The position numbers and the translations under genes are program-made. A DNA stretch of 36,034 nucleotides from Methylocystis sp. (GTDB lineage: Bacteria > Pseudomonadota > Alphaproteobacteria > Rhizobiales > Beijerinckiaceae), in NCBI RefSeq assembly GCF_021731785.1, contig NZ_JAKFWS010000142.1, positions 1 through 36,034 of the forward strand. Direction: 5' to 3'. How positions within the stretch are numbered: position 1 is the first letter of the stretch; each line of letters starts with the position of its first letter. This document shows positions 9,462 to 18,263 of the stretch, piece after piece. The notes below the pieces were generated by a model. The model worked only from the letters and a program-made list of their open reading frames with translations, was not told the origin of the DNA and searched no databases.

Positions 9462-10090
9462 CAGCGCGCTCCGCGCAGCAGCGTGTAGAAATGCGCCTGC
9501 TGAGCCGGATCGTCGCGGAACACGCCGGAAAACTGCATGGTGACGGTCGACGATCCCTGTTTCATCACGCCGCGCATCGACATGCACATATGTTCGGCTT
9601 CGACCATCACGGCGACGCCGCGCGGCGCCAGCGCTTCGTCGATCGCCGCCGCAATCTGCGCCGTCATCGCCTCCTGGGTCTGAAGCCGGCGAGCGAAAAT
9701 CTCGACGAGCCGGGCGAGCTTGGAGAGGCCGACCACGCCGCCGTTCGGGTAATAGGCGATGTGCGCCTTGCCGACAAAGGGCACGACATGGTGTTCGCAG
9801 TGGGACGTGAAGGGAATGTCGCGCACGAGCACGAGATCGTCGTAGCCTTCGACCTCCTCGAACACCTTCGACAGAACCTCGTCGGCGCTTTCCCGATAGC
9901 CGCTGAAGAATTCTTCATAGGCCTTGACCACCCGGCGCGGCGTGTCGCGCAGCCCCTCGCGGTCGGGATCGTCGCCTGCCCAGCGCAGCAGCATGCGCAC
10001 GGCGGCCTCGGCCTCCGCGCGGCTGGGACGTTCGAGCTTTAGGGGCGGTTCGAACGAAGAAAGGGGAAAGGTCTTAACCACGTCATCCAT
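9461..10090 (-). CDS. folE: GTP cyclohydrolase I
   Basis: 209-residue enzyme that converts GTP to dihydroneopterin triphosphate, first step of tetrahydrofolate synthesis. Zinc ligands are Cys98 and His101 in HCEHH and Cys169 in HMCMSMRG, so this is the zinc-dependent type IA enzyme. Other conserved blocks are [12 protein letters not shown] and [20 protein letters not shown]. It is upstream of hisI with a one-base overlap. The IscU-like scaffold gene diverges from it across a 253-base gap that should hold both promoters. Confidence 0.97.
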   Translation of the reverse strand: MDDVVKTFPLSSFEPPLKLERPSRAEAEAAVRMLLRWAGDDPDREGLRDTPRRVVKAYEEFFSGYRESADEVLSKVFEEVEGYDDLVLVRDIPFTSHCEHHVVPFVGKAHIAYYPNGGVVGLSKLARLVEIFARRLQTQEAMTAQIAAAIDEALAPRGVAVMVEAEHMCMSMRGVMKQGSSTVTMQFSGVFRDDPAQQAHFYTLLRGAR

Positions 10091-10343
10091 GTGGCGCCTC
10101 CGACTAACAATCGCCGACCGCCTTCAAAAGGGCGTCGGCCGTCTGGTGCCTTGCACGAAGCGTGCAAGTCCCGGTCCCTCAAATCGTCGCCCTCTCCGGT
10201 GGTTCGAGATCACGCGAGAATTCGAGACTACGCGGCCTTTGACGGCCCCGGCGGGCCAGCCGCTTTCGCGAAGGCGCGCAAAATCCTATATAGAGTTTCA
10301 TCGAGGCGATGGTAAGGCCTTCGCTTGAAACGCGCCGGCGGCG
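10091..10343. promoter_or_regulatory. Divergent promoter region of folE and the IscU-like gene
   Basis: 253 bases between diverging starts. It contains a hairpin CTTGCAC/GTGCAAG at 10150-10168 with a 5-base loop and a TATATA at about 10288 that could be part of a promoter for the plus-strand gene, although no good -35 box is at the right distance. No riboswitch is recognised. Confidence 0.35.
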
Positions 10344-10769
10344 ATGCTCGACAACATATATAATCAACGCATTCTGGAGCTTGCCGGAAATATTCCGCGC
10401 CTCGGCCGGCTGCCGCAGCCGGACGCGACCGCCTCCGCCTATTCCAAGCTCTGCGGCTCGACGATCACCGTCGATTTGAAGCTGCGCGACGGCAAGGTGG
10501 CGGACTATGCGCATGAATTGAAGGCCTGCGCCTTGGGTCAGGCGTCGGCCTCGATCATGGCCCGCAATGTAGTCGGCTCGACCCCGCAGGAGCTGCGCGA
10601 GGCGCGCGACGTGCTGCGCCGAATGCTCAAGGAGAACGGCCCGCCGCCGACCGGCAAATGGGCCGACCTCGCGGTGCTGGAGCCGGTGCGCGACTATAAG
10701 GCGCGCCACGGCTCGACGATGCTGGCCTTTGACGCCGTGGCGGACGCGGTGGGGAAGGCGGAGGCTTGA
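10344..10769 (+). CDS. IscU/NifU-N-like iron-sulfur scaffold, lacking the third cysteine
   Basis: 141-residue protein of the IscU/SufU fold, which in active members assembles Fe-S clusters. The start MLDNIYNQRILELAGNIPR and the blocks KLCGSTITVDLKL and LKACALGQASASIMA are typical of the alphaproteobacterial subgroup found beside folE/hisI. Cys37 and Cys62 are kept, but the third ligand is gone (RHGSTML, Gly123/Ser124, where IscU has HCS), and the Asp following the first Cys in IscU is Ser39. It therefore probably does not act as a standard three-cysteine scaffold; it may be a carrier, a SufE-like accessory protein or bind metal differently. The family's usual gene context is kept. Confidence 0.85.
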   Translation: MLDNIYNQRILELAGNIPRLGRLPQPDATASAYSKLCGSTITVDLKLRDGKVADYAHELKACALGQASASIMARNVVGSTPQELREARDVLRRMLKENGPPPTGKWADLAVLEPVRDYKARHGSTMLAFDAVADAVGKAEA

Positions 10770-10852
10770 TCGCATGCCGAAGGCCTGAAGCACTCATTCT
10801 GTCGCTAACGCACCTTCAATAGCCGTCTCTCGCGCAGTCAAGGTCTTCCCAG

Positions 10853-12109
10853 TTGATCTCACAGGATGCGGAACGGACGACCGGCCGCCTGGGCGCCCTC
10901 GGCTGGTGGCGCGCGACTCCCCTTTATCTGCGCATTCTGGGGGCCGTCGCACTGGGGCTTGCCGTCGGCGTCCTGCTTGGCGACCAGGCGGCGCCGCTCG
11001 AAATTCCCGCGAAGCTCGTTCTGCGGCTCCTCGGAGCGCTTGCCCCTCCGCTGATCCTGCTGGCGATCGTGCAGGCGCTGATGCGCGCGCATCTTGGCGG
11101 CCGGCAGGCGCTGCGGCTGGTTACGCTGCTGTTGACGAACACGCTGGTGGCGATCGGCATCGGCCTCCTTGTCGCCAATGTCCTTCAGCCCGGTTCATGG
11201 TCGAGCCCCGCGCCGGCGCATGCGCCCGCCAAGGCCACGGCCGCGGTCGATCCCCTCGCGCAATTTCTGGACAATGTGCCAAAGAGCATCGGCGGGCCGT
11301 TTTCCGACAATGGCGCGGTGATGGGCGTCATCTTCATTGCCGTGGCGCTCGGCGTCGCCTTGAGAAGCCTGCGACATTACGAGGTGCGCACGGTCGAAGA
11401 CCTCGTGCACGTCGCGCTGACCAGTCTGATCACCATTCTGCACTGGATCATCGACCTCGTGCCGCTGGCGGTGTTCGGCATCGTCGCCAGCATCATCGGC
11501 GTGAAAGGCTTTGGCGATTTTCTCGCGCTCGGAGGCTTCGTCGTCGCCGTGCTCGCGGCGCTGCTGCTGCAAGCCGGCTACTACCTCATTCGCGTGCGCC
11601 TCGGGTCCTGGGCGCGACCGCTCTATGTGCTGCGCGGCGTGCGGGACGCTTTGGTGATGGCGTTTTCGACGGGCAGCTCCACCGCCACCATGCCGGTGAC
11701 CTACGCGCGTCTGCGCGAAAATGTCGGGCTGCGCGAGGAGTCCGCCAGCATGGGCGCGCTGGTGGGCGCGAATTTCAACAATGACGGCACGGCGCTCTAT
11801 GAAGCCATGTCGGCGTTGTTCGTCGCGCAATTGCTCGGCATGCATTTGACGCTCAGCCAGCAGTTCATCGTCGTGGTGACGTCCGTCGTCGCATCCGTCG
11901 GCGCGGCCGGCATTCCGGAAGCGGGTTTGGTGACGATGACCATGGTCTTCAAGGCCGTGGCGCTGCCCACCGACTACATCGCCATACTTTTTACCGTCGA
12001 CTGGTTCCTGGACCGCTGCCGGACTGCCATCAACGTCATGGGCGACGTTACGGTCAGCTGTCTGCTGGACGGAAAAACGCGCGAGGGGCCGGAGACGCGA
12101 CCGCCCTGA
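10853..12109 (+). CDS. Dicarboxylate/amino acid:cation symporter (DAACS family)
   Basis: 418-residue inner-membrane transporter of the GltP/DctA type, moving dicarboxylates or acidic amino acids with H+ or Na+. About eight hydrophobic helices are visible. The signature substrate region is [17 protein letters not shown] (serine-rich hairpin) followed by [22 protein letters not shown], and a second re-entrant region precedes [19 protein letters not shown]. The start TTG at 10853 is the only reasonable in-frame start with AAGG upstream. The usual NMDGT motif reads NNDGT. It precedes ruvC by 38 bases in the same direction; functional linkage is not implied. Exact substrate uncertain. Confidence 0.9.
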   Translation: MISQDAERTTGRLGALGWWRATPLYLRILGAVALGLAVGVLLGDQAAPLEIPAKLVLRLLGALAPPLILLAIVQALMRAHLGGRQALRLVTLLLTNTLVAIGIGLLVANVLQPGSWSSPAPAHAPAKATAAVDPLAQFLDNVPKSIGGPFSDNGAVMGVIFIAVALGVALRSLRHYEVRTVEDLVHVALTSLITILHWIIDLVPLAVFGIVASIIGVKGFGDFLALGGFVVAVLAALLLQAGYYLIRVRLGSWARPLYVLRGVRDALVMAFSTGSSTATMPVTYARLRENVGLREESASMGALVGANFNNDGTALYEAMSALFVAQLLGMHLTLSQQFIVVVTSVVASVGAAGIPEAGLVTMTMVFKAVALPTDYIAILFTVDWFLDRCRTAINVMGDVTVSCLLDGKTREGPETRPP

Positions 12110-12147
12110 GGCTCGCCCAAACGCCCCTTTCCGCCTACGCTCGCAGC

Positions 12148-12651
12148 ATGACCCCTGCCCCGATTCGCATCCTCGGCATTGATCCCGGCCTGCGCAACAC
12201 CGGCTGGGGGGTCATCGCGGCGCAGGGTTCGCGGCTCTCCTTCATCGCCTGCGGGCGCGTGCGCTCGGACGCCAGCCTCAACATGGGCGAGCGGCTGCGG
12301 CAATTGCACGACGGGCTGATGGGCGTCATCGCCGACCATGCGCCGCAGGAAGCGGCGATCGAAGAGACCTTCGTCAATCGCGATCCGCAGTCGGCGCTCA
12401 AACTCGGACAGGCGCGCGGCGTTGCGCTCACCGCCGCTGCCCTCGCCGGCCTCGTCATCGCCGAATACGCCGCCAATCTCGTAAAGAAAACGGTGGTTGG
12501 CGCCGGCCATGCCGACAAGGCGCAAGTGCAGATGATGGTGCGCGTGCTGTTGCCGGCGAGCGCGGCGACGAGCGCCGACGCCGCCGACGCGCTGGCTGTC
12601 GCGATCTGCCACGCCCAGCATCGCGGGGCGCGACTGCGAGTTTCCGCATGA
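12148..12651 (+). CDS. ruvC: Crossover junction endodeoxyribonuclease RuvC
   Basis: 167-residue Holliday-junction resolvase, acting as a dimer with RuvAB at the end of recombinational repair. Catalytic acidic residues are visible: Asp12 in GIDPG, Glu72 in IEETFVN, and the Asp pair in [14 protein letters not shown] near the C-terminus. Length matches the family. The gene begins a ruvC-ruvA-ruvB run; its stop overlaps the ruvA start as ATGA. No SOS (LexA) box was recognised upstream. Confidence 0.97.
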   Translation: MTPAPIRILGIDPGLRNTGWGVIAAQGSRLSFIACGRVRSDASLNMGERLRQLHDGLMGVIADHAPQEAAIEETFVNRDPQSALKLGQARGVALTAAALAGLVIAEYAANLVKKTVVGAGHADKAQVQMMVRVLLPASAATSADAADALAVAICHAQHRGARLRVSA

Positions 12652-13262
12652 TCGGCAAGCTCAAGGGCCTTATCGACTCCTATGGCGAGGATTTCGTCAT
12701 CCTCGACGTCAACGGCGTCGGCTATGTCGTGCATTGTTCGACGCGCACGCTGCAAAAACTGCCGCGCGTCGGCGAGGCGTCCGCGCTCGCCATCGAAACG
12801 CAGGTGCGCGAAGATTCGATCCGGCTCTTCGGCTTTTCGAGCGAAGCCGAGCGCGACTGGTTCCGGCTGCTGCAGACCGTGCAGGGCGTCGGCGCCAAAG
12901 TGGCGCTGGCGATCCTGTCGATTCTTCCGGCGAGCGATCTCGCCTCCGCCATCGCCCTGCAGGACAAGGCGACTGTCGCCCGTGCGCCGGGCGTCGGGCC
13001 CAAGCTCGCCGCGCGCATCGTCGCGGAACTGAAAGATCAGGCCCCCGCCTTCGGCACCGTCGACCCCGCCCTCGCGCGGCTCTCCGGCGAGGAGCCCGAA
13101 GGCGCGCCATCGGCGGCGCGCGACGCGATTTCGGCGCTGGTCAATCTCGGCTATGGGCGCCCGCAGGCGGCCGCCGCCGTGGCGGAAAGCCTCAAGCAGC
13201 TGGGCGAAGCGGCCGAGGCCGGGGCGCTGATCCGTCAGGGTCTGCGCGAACTCGCGCGCTGA
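12648..13262 (+). CDS. ruvA: Holliday junction DNA helicase subunit RuvA
   Basis: 204-residue junction-binding subunit that loads RuvB on four-way DNA. Domain I (OB fold) opens with [26 protein letters not shown]. The two helix-hairpin-helix motifs are [17 protein letters not shown] and [18 protein letters not shown]. Domain III at the C-terminus [12 protein letters not shown] binds RuvB. The start overlaps the ruvC stop (ATGA), so translation is coupled. Confidence 0.97.
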   Translation: MIGKLKGLIDSYGEDFVILDVNGVGYVVHCSTRTLQKLPRVGEASALAIETQVREDSIRLFGFSSEAERDWFRLLQTVQGVGAKVALAILSILPASDLASAIALQDKATVARAPGVGPKLAARIVAELKDQAPAFGTVDPALARLSGEEPEGAPSAARDAISALVNLGYGRPQAAAAVAESLKQLGEAAEAGALIRQGLRELAR

Positions 13263-13339
13263 GCGCGCGCGATCAAGGCCAGAAGTTCCTCGAAATCGTC
13301 GAGGGACATATACTCATATTGCGAGGACGGGCGATTCAC
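13235..13339 (-). pseudogene. Short antisense ORF resembling the N-terminus of a Uma2-type protein
   Basis: A 34-residue frame begins at GTG 13339 with GGAG 8 bases upstream and ends inside the 3' end of ruvA. Its first part contains [15 protein letters not shown], which reminds me of the start of Uma2-family (DUF820) endonuclease-like proteins, then it diverges and stops. This could be the truncated remnant of such a gene left between ruvA and ruvB, or a chance frame. The similarity is from memory and not searched. Confidence 0.28.
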
Positions 13340-13386
13340 GGCGCGGCTCCGTTTGCCGCATCTTAGCACAGCGCCTGCGCCAGCGC

Positions 13387-14442
13387 ATGGGAGCCGCCCG
13401 TTTGACCACGCCAGCGCGTCTTGTCAGCCCTGAGCAGCGCGACGACGACGCCGACGCGTCGCTTCGCCCCCTGTCGCTTTCGGACTTTACGGGCCAGGAG
13501 GCGGCGCGCGCCAATCTCAAGGTGTTCATCGGGGCCGCCAAGACACGCGGCGAGGCGCTCGACCATGTGCTGCTCGTCGGCCCGCCGGGATTGGGAAAGA
13601 CGACGCTGGCGCAGATCGTGGCGCGCGAGCTTGGCGTCAACTTCCGCTCGACCTCCGGCCCCGTCATCGCCAAGGCCGGCGATCTCGCCGCGCAGCTCAC
13701 CAATCTCGAACCGCGCGACGTGCTGTTCATCGACGAAATCCACAGGCTCAATCCGGCGGTGGAGGAAATCCTCTATCCCGCAATGGAGGATTTCCAGCTC
13801 GACCTCATCATCGGCGAGGGTCCGGCTGCGCGCTCGGTGAAGATCGATCTTGCGAAATTTACTCTCGTCGGGGCGACGACGCGCGCGGGGCTCTTGACTA
13901 CGCCGCTGCGCGACCGCTTCGGCATTCCGATACGGCTCAATTTCTACACGCCGGAAGAACTGGAGCTGATCGTCAAGCGGGGCGCGCGCGTGCTTGGCGT
14001 CGGCCTCGACGACGCCGGCGCGAAAGAGATCGCACGGCGCTCGCGCGGCACGCCTCGTATCGCCGGTCGCCTTTTGCGGCGCGTGCGCGATTTCGCCATC
14101 GTTGAAGACGCGGGATCGATCACGCGCAAACTCGCCGACCGGGCGCTGTCGCTGTTAGAGGTCGATTCGATCGGTCTCGACATCATGGACCGGCGCTACC
14201 TTGATCTGGTCGCCGTCAATTTCGGCGGCGGTCCCGTCGGCATCGAAACGATCTCCGCGGCGCTGTCGGAGCCGCGCGACGCGATCGAAGACATCATCGA
14301 GCCGTTTCTATTGCAGCAGGGCTTTTTGCAGCGCACGCCGCGCGGGCGCCTGCTGACGCCGCACGCCTTCCGCCACCTCGGCCTCGCCGAACCGGCGCGC
14401 CCCGCCGCGCAATTCGGATTGTTCGGAGAAGACGAAAACTAA
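13387..14442 (+). CDS. ruvB: Holliday junction branch-migration ATPase RuvB
   Basis: 351-residue AAA+ motor that drives branch migration with RuvA. Walker A is GPPGLGKTT (about residues 64-72), Walker B is [10 protein letters not shown], sensor 1 is VGATTRAG, and the arginine finger region is [15 protein letters not shown]; the C-terminal winged-helix ends with [16 protein letters not shown]. The ATG at 13387 lacks a ribosome site, while the TTG at 13402 has GGGAG 8 bases upstream and would give the family's usual start (TTPARLVSP), so the true start may be 13402. A 124-base gap separates it from ruvA. In many relatives ybgC and tolQ follow; here a minus-strand block intervenes. Confidence 0.97.
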   Translation: MGAARLTTPARLVSPEQRDDDADASLRPLSLSDFTGQEAARANLKVFIGAAKTRGEALDHVLLVGPPGLGKTTLAQIVARELGVNFRSTSGPVIAKAGDLAAQLTNLEPRDVLFIDEIHRLNPAVEEILYPAMEDFQLDLIIGEGPAARSVKIDLAKFTLVGATTRAGLLTTPLRDRFGIPIRLNFYTPEELELIVKRGARVLGVGLDDAGAKEIARRSRGTPRIAGRLLRRVRDFAIVEDAGSITRKLADRALSLLEVDSIGLDIMDRRYLDLVAVNFGGGPVGIETISAALSEPRDAIEDIIEPFLLQQGFLQRTPRGRLLTPHAFRHLGLAEPARPAAQFGLFGEDEN

Positions 14443-14448
14443 TACGCG

Positions 14449-14556
14449 TCAAGCGGTGAGCACGAAATAGATCATTGCGCCGAATAAGAGAACGGCGGCA
14501 ATTTCGCCGGCATGCTCTAGCGCCTTCAGCGCATGGCTTAGAAATTTCGAGTTCAT
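14449..14556 (-). CDS. 35-residue single-span membrane peptide
   Basis: A very good ribosome site GGAGGAAG stands 5 bases before the ATG at 14556. The peptide begins MNSKFLSHALKALEHAG with a basic, amphipathic start and continues with a hydrophobic stretch AAVLLFGAMIYFVLT, fit for one membrane helix. No family recognised. It is downstream of the peroxiredoxin and persulfide dioxygenase-rhodanese genes in the same direction, with a 95-base gap, and its stop is 6 bases from the convergent ruvB stop. It is too short for most gene finders and may be unannotated. It could be a small regulatory partner of a membrane complex; function unknown. Confidence 0.68.
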   Translation of the reverse strand: MNSKFLSHALKALEHAGEIAAVLLFGAMIYFVLTA

Positions 14557-14651
14557 AATGCTTCCTCCATGAAAAGCTTATGTGGCGTCTCAAGCTGCGC
14601 TTTCCAGCCGATGCCGCCAGCTCGACCGATAGATCGAAGTAAATGTCAAAA

Positions 14652-15689
14652 TTAACGCACGATCGGTCCACCGGCCTTCAGCCAAGCGTCGAGGCCGCCC
14701 TGAATGTGGCGGGCCGAGGTTATTCCCGCTTCCTGCGCGGCTTCCACCGCCATCGCAGAGCGCTCGCCGAAGGCGCAATAAAAAACGATGCGATTACCGG
14801 TGGCAACCGCCAATTCATGCAGCAATCCGCCGTCACGAATGTTCTCCTCCAACTCGCCGTAGGGCATATGCAGCGAGCCTGGGATGACGCCCTGAGCGTC
14901 CCGTTCATGCGCTTCACGCAGATCGACAAGAGCGATTGAGGGCTGACCGAGAACGCCGAACGCCTCTTGAGGGGTGAACGCCCAGCCGCGCTGCGCAATC
15001 TCCTCCTGATGCAGACCGATATGTCTGTTGGCAGGCACCGCCACATCCATCATTTTCGGATTGGGCAAATGCAGACTGTCCATCAGCGCGACATATTCGT
15101 CGACGGATTTGACCTGCAAACGCGGATTGAACGCCCGCTCCTCCTCGATCGTGCTGACCGTATCACCCTTATAGTCATGGCCGGGATAGACGAGCGTCGC
15201 GTCCGGGAACTTCAATAGCTTTCCAAAGATTGATTCGTATTCGGCCCGCGCGTCGCCGTTCTGGAAATCCGTGCGTCCCGTGCCGCGGATGAGCAGCGTG
15301 TCGCCGGTGAAGACCCTGTCCGCCATCGCGAAACTATATGAATCGTCCGTATGCCCCGGCGTATAGAGGACTTCGAGCTCGACGCCCGGAATTCGGATGC
15401 GGTCGCCTTCGCGAACGCGCATCGACACCACGTCGGCGGCGCTTCGCTCGCCCATCACGGTTATGCAATGCGTGCGGTCGCGAAGCGCCCCCAGTCCGGT
15501 GAGGTGATCGGCATGCGTATGTGTGTCGACGGCCTTCACCAGTCGGACATCGAGCTCGCGGATCAGCTGCAGATAACGATCAACCTTGTCGAGCACCGGA
15601 TCGATGATCAGCGCCTCCGCGCCGTGATTGCCGGCGAGGAGATAGCTGTAGGTGCAGGAAACGCTATCGAACAGCTGTCTGAAGATCAT
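14652..15689 (-). CDS. Persulfide dioxygenase-rhodanese fusion (MBL-fold, ETHE1-like)
   Basis: 345-residue fusion. The N-terminal metallo-beta-lactamase domain (about 1-235) is of the ETHE1/Blh persulfide dioxygenase type, oxidising glutathione persulfide to sulfite; metal ligands are visible in THTHADH (His57, His59, Asp61, His62), His113, Asp130 and His171. The C-terminal rhodanese domain (about 240-345) carries the active-site Cys305 in CAFGERS, so sulfane sulfur can be transferred to or from thiosulfate, cyanide or thiols. This arrangement belongs to the sulfide-detoxification enzymes. It is 27 bases downstream of the peroxiredoxin gene and likely cotranscribed with it. No sqr gene is in the window, so the sulfide-quinone reductase step would be elsewhere. 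Confidence 0.92.
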   Translation of the reverse strand: MIFRQLFDSVSCTYSYLLAGNHGAEALIIDPVLDKVDRYLQLIRELDVRLVKAVDTHTHADHLTGLGALRDRTHCITVMGERSAADVVSMRVREGDRIRIPGVELEVLYTPGHTDDSYSFAMADRVFTGDTLLIRGTGRTDFQNGDARAEYESIFGKLLKFPDATLVYPGHDYKGDTVSTIEEERAFNPRLQVKSVDEYVALMDSLHLPNPKMMDVAVPANRHIGLHQEEIAQRGWAFTPQEAFGVLGQPSIALVDLREAHERDAQGVIPGSLHMPYGELEENIRDGGLLHELAVATGNRIVFYCAFGERSAMAVEAAQEAGITSARHIQGGLDAWLKAGGPIVR

Positions 15690-15716
15690 GGCGCGCGCCT
15701 CGCGCCTTCGCCCGAA

Positions 15717-16376
15717 TCACTTCGGCTGCGGAACGATGCGGAGATAAGGCCGCGGCGCGTTCCAGCCGTCCGGATAGATTTTCTTCGCCTCGTCGTCGGA
15801 CACCGAACCGGCGATGATGACGTCGTCGCCCGGCCGCCAATTGACGGGCGTCGCGACCTTATGTTTGGCGGTCAGTTGCAGCGAGTCGATGACCCGAAGC
15901 ACTTCGTCGAAGTTGCGGCCCGTCGTCATCGGATAGACGATGATGAGTTTGATTTTTTTGTCTGGTCCGATAACGAACACGTTACGCACGGTCTGATTGT
16001 CGGCCGGCGTCCTGTTGCTGGCGTCGCCCGAGGCGGCCGCCGGCAGCATGCCGTAAAGCTTCGATATGCCGAGGTTGGTGTCGCCGATCATCGGATAATG
16101 CGGGGTCGCGCCCTGCGTTTCGGCAATGTCGACCGCCCATTTCGCGTGGTTGTCGACCGGATCGACGCTCAAGCCGATGACCTTGACGTTGCGCCGCTTA
16201 AATTCGGGTTCGAGCTTGGCCATATAGCCGAGCTCGGTCGTGCAGACAGGCGTGAAATCCTTGGGATGCGAGAACAGGATGCACCAGGAATCGCCGATCC
16301 AATCGTGGAATTTGATAGGTCCCTGCGTGGTGTCGGCTTCAAAATCCGGCGCCGTGTCGCCAATCTGGAAAGACAT
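15717..16376 (-). CDS. 1-Cys peroxiredoxin (Prx6-type)
   Basis: 219-residue peroxidase that reduces H2O2 and organic hydroperoxides. The peroxidatic Cys45 lies in the motif PVCTTE, and the family's long C-terminal domain continues to PRPYLRIVPQPK. There is no resolving cysteine in the usual C-terminal place (the other Cys, Cys32, is in SWCILFSHPKD), which indicates a 1-Cys mechanism using an external thiol such as glutathione. The gene starts a minus-strand unit with the persulfide dioxygenase-rhodanese gene 27 bases downstream. Upstream is a 264-base gap shared with the thioesterase gene. No OxyR site is recognised. Confidence 0.95.
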   Translation of the reverse strand: MSFQIGDTAPDFEADTTQGPIKFHDWIGDSWCILFSHPKDFTPVCTTELGYMAKLEPEFKRRNVKVIGLSVDPVDNHAKWAVDIAETQGATPHYPMIGDTNLGISKLYGMLPAAASGDASNRTPADNQTVRNVFVIGPDKKIKLIIVYPMTTGRNFDEVLRVIDSLQLTAKHKVATPVNWRPGDDVIIAGSVSDDEAKKIYPDGWNAPRPYLRIVPQPK

Positions 16377-16640
16377 GTGGGAGCTCCTCAGCTATTGTTC
16401 GCCCGCTTTACGCAAGTTCTTTGCCGCCCTGTCACCGCGTATATTGGTTAAATGCGACCATTTGTCAGTATCAATAACGGCGGCGCTCACGCCACGCCTT
16501 TCTCCGCCAGAAGCGCGGCTTGCGAAAAAGTCGCACCCGGCCTTTCGCATCGACCGCACTCTAAACTTTTGAGACCGATCACGTTATCACTATTTGGGCG
16601 AACCCGCCCAGATTCAGCGTGATCTAACCCGCCAGCAGCT
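16377..16640. promoter_or_regulatory. Divergent region between peroxiredoxin and thioesterase genes
   Basis: 264 bases that should hold two divergent promoters. It contains a hairpin TGGGCG-AACC-CGCCCA at 16595-16610, 30 bases before the thioesterase start, and a relatively AT-rich stretch at 16435-16480. No known operator is recognised. Confidence 0.35.
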
Positions 16641-17066
16641 ATGAACGCCACCGCGCCGTGTCAGTCCCTCTCCATTCGCGTCTATTACGAGGACACCGAT
16701 TTTTCCGGGCTCGTCTACCACGCGTCCTATCTTCGCTTTATGGAGCGGGCGCGCACGGAAATGCTGCGCGCGCTCGGCCTCGATCAGCGGGTGTTGCTCG
16801 AAGGCGCGGCCGGCGCGCCGATTTTTTTTGTCGTACGCGCAATGGACGTCGACTTCCAAAGGCCGGCGACCATGGACGACCTGCTGACCGTCGAAACCGA
16901 GACTGTTGACCTCGGCGGCGCATCGCTGACCCTTGAGCAGCGGGTGATGCGGGACGCGGAACTTCTCGTTCGCGCCAAAGTCAGGGTGGTGTGCGTTGAA
17001 GCCGGCCGCGCGCGCCGCCTTCCCCCCGAGGTGCGCGCCAAATTTGAGCGCTTGCTGCCGATTTAG
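16641..17066 (+). CDS. ybgC: YbgC/FadM-type hotdog-fold acyl-CoA thioesterase
   Basis: 141-residue thioesterase of the 4-hydroxybenzoyl-CoA thioesterase family, usually called YbgC and often linked to the Tol-Pal system. The signature RVYYEDTDFSGLVYHASYLRFMERARTE is clear in parts, with the catalytic Asp in EDTD (Asp18/Asp20). The substrate is probably a short acyl-CoA or acyl-ACP used in phospholipid metabolism. Usually found after ruvB and followed by tolQRAB-pal; here it is followed by alr instead and the tol genes are not in the window. Confidence 0.9.
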   Translation: MNATAPCQSLSIRVYYEDTDFSGLVYHASYLRFMERARTEMLRALGLDQRVLLEGAAGAPIFFVVRAMDVDFQRPATMDDLLTVETETVDLGGASLTLEQRVMRDAELLVRAKVRVVCVEAGRARRLPPEVRAKFERLLPI

Positions 17067-17123
17067 GGTATAAATCTCGCCGCCATCTGGACGCCGCCTT
17101 TTGCGGACTAAAATGGCGTCGAG

Positions 17124-18260
17124 ATGGGAATCATCGAACCCGCTACGCGACTGCGGCCCCGGACCGAGACTTCGGACCCGGCGGAAACCGGCGTTCTGAC
17201 CGTCGATCTCGCCGCGCTCGCCGACAATTGGCGAACAATGGCGCGACTCGCGCCCGGCGCGGAATGCGGCGCGGTGGTGAAGGCCGACGCCTATGGGCTG
17301 GGGCTTACGCCCGTAATGCGCGCGCTGCGCGCGGCCGGCTGCCGAACCTTTTTCGTCGCCAATGTGGTGGAGGGTGAAACAGCGCGGGCCGTTGCGCCCG
17401 ACGCAACGATCTATGTGCTGGACGGCCTCGTTCCCGGTGCGGCGCGGCGCCTCGCCGCCGCCGATCTCATTCCCGCCTTGGGCTCGCTCGGCGAAATCGA
17501 GGAATGGGCGGCGGCGGGCGGCAAACCCAAAGCCGCGATCCATTTTGACTCAGGCATGAATCGTTTCGGCCTTCCGATCGACGAGGCGGCGGCGGCCGCC
17601 GAGCGCGCGCGGAAGATCACGCCGACCCTGGTGATGAGCCATTTTGTCAGTTCGCAGATCCGTGACGCGGACCGCAACGCACGGCAGATCGAGGCATTCC
17701 TCGACGCCCGCGCGCGCTTCGCCGACATTCCGGCGTCGATGTCGAATTCTTCCGCCGTCTTCCTGCCGCAGCGGCCGCATTTCGATCTCATCCGGCCCGG
17801 CTACGCGCTCTATGGCGGGAATCCGACGCCCTATGCCGAATGTCCGATGCGTCCGGTCGCGCGGCTGAACGCGCGCATTCTGTCGACGCGAGAGATCGAG
17901 CCCGGTGCCTGCGTCGGCTATGACGCGCTTTGGTCGGCGCAAAAGCGCACGCGGATCGCGACGATCGGCGTCGGCTATGCGGACGGCGTGCCGGCCGGCG
18001 CCAGCGCCTGTGCCGGAAAGCCGGCAGGGGAAGCGCTGGTCGGCGGAGTCCGCTGCCCCTTCATCGGCCGCGTCTCGATGGACTACATCGTGCTCGATGT
18101 CTCCGATGCGCCGAAAGACGCCGCGCAACGCGGGGAATGGGTTGAGTTGCTCGGCGACAAGATCTGCATCGAGGATGCGGCGTCCCGCGCCGGGACGATC
18201 GGCTATGAGATTCTCACCCGGCTCGGAGCGCGATTCTCGCGCCGCTACCTGGGCGGTTAA
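17124..18260 (+). CDS. alr: Alanine racemase
   Basis: 378-residue PLP enzyme making D-alanine for peptidoglycan. The PLP lysine is Lys53 in VVKADAYGLG and the catalytic Tyr is Tyr266 in CVGYDALW; GRVSMDYIVLDVSD and IGYEILTRLG near the C-terminus are also typical. The N-terminus has about 25 residues before the core, so the start is not fixed; the upstream ribosome site is weak. It follows the thioesterase gene by 57 bases and is convergent with maf, 3 bases apart. Confidence 0.96.
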   Translation: MGIIEPATRLRPRTETSDPAETGVLTVDLAALADNWRTMARLAPGAECGAVVKADAYGLGLTPVMRALRAAGCRTFFVANVVEGETARAVAPDATIYVLDGLVPGAARRLAAADLIPALGSLGEIEEWAAAGGKPKAAIHFDSGMNRFGLPIDEAAAAAERARKITPTLVMSHFVSSQIRDADRNARQIEAFLDARARFADIPASMSNSSAVFLPQRPHFDLIRPGYALYGGNPTPYAECPMRPVARLNARILSTREIEPGACVGYDALWSAQKRTRIATIGVGYADGVPAGASACAGKPAGEALVGGVRCPFIGRVSMDYIVLDVSDAPKDAAQRGEWVELLGDKICIEDAASRAGTIGYEILTRLGARFSRRYLGG

Positions 18261-18263
18261 GAC

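Noticed and set aside
10200-10240. Possible tRNA-like T-loop (GGTTCGAGA)
   Set aside because: No cloverleaf could be folded around it; acceptor and anticodon arms are missing.
15351-16451. A 366-codon plus-strand frame
   Set aside because: Antisense to the peroxiredoxin and dioxygenase genes, with no domain of its own.
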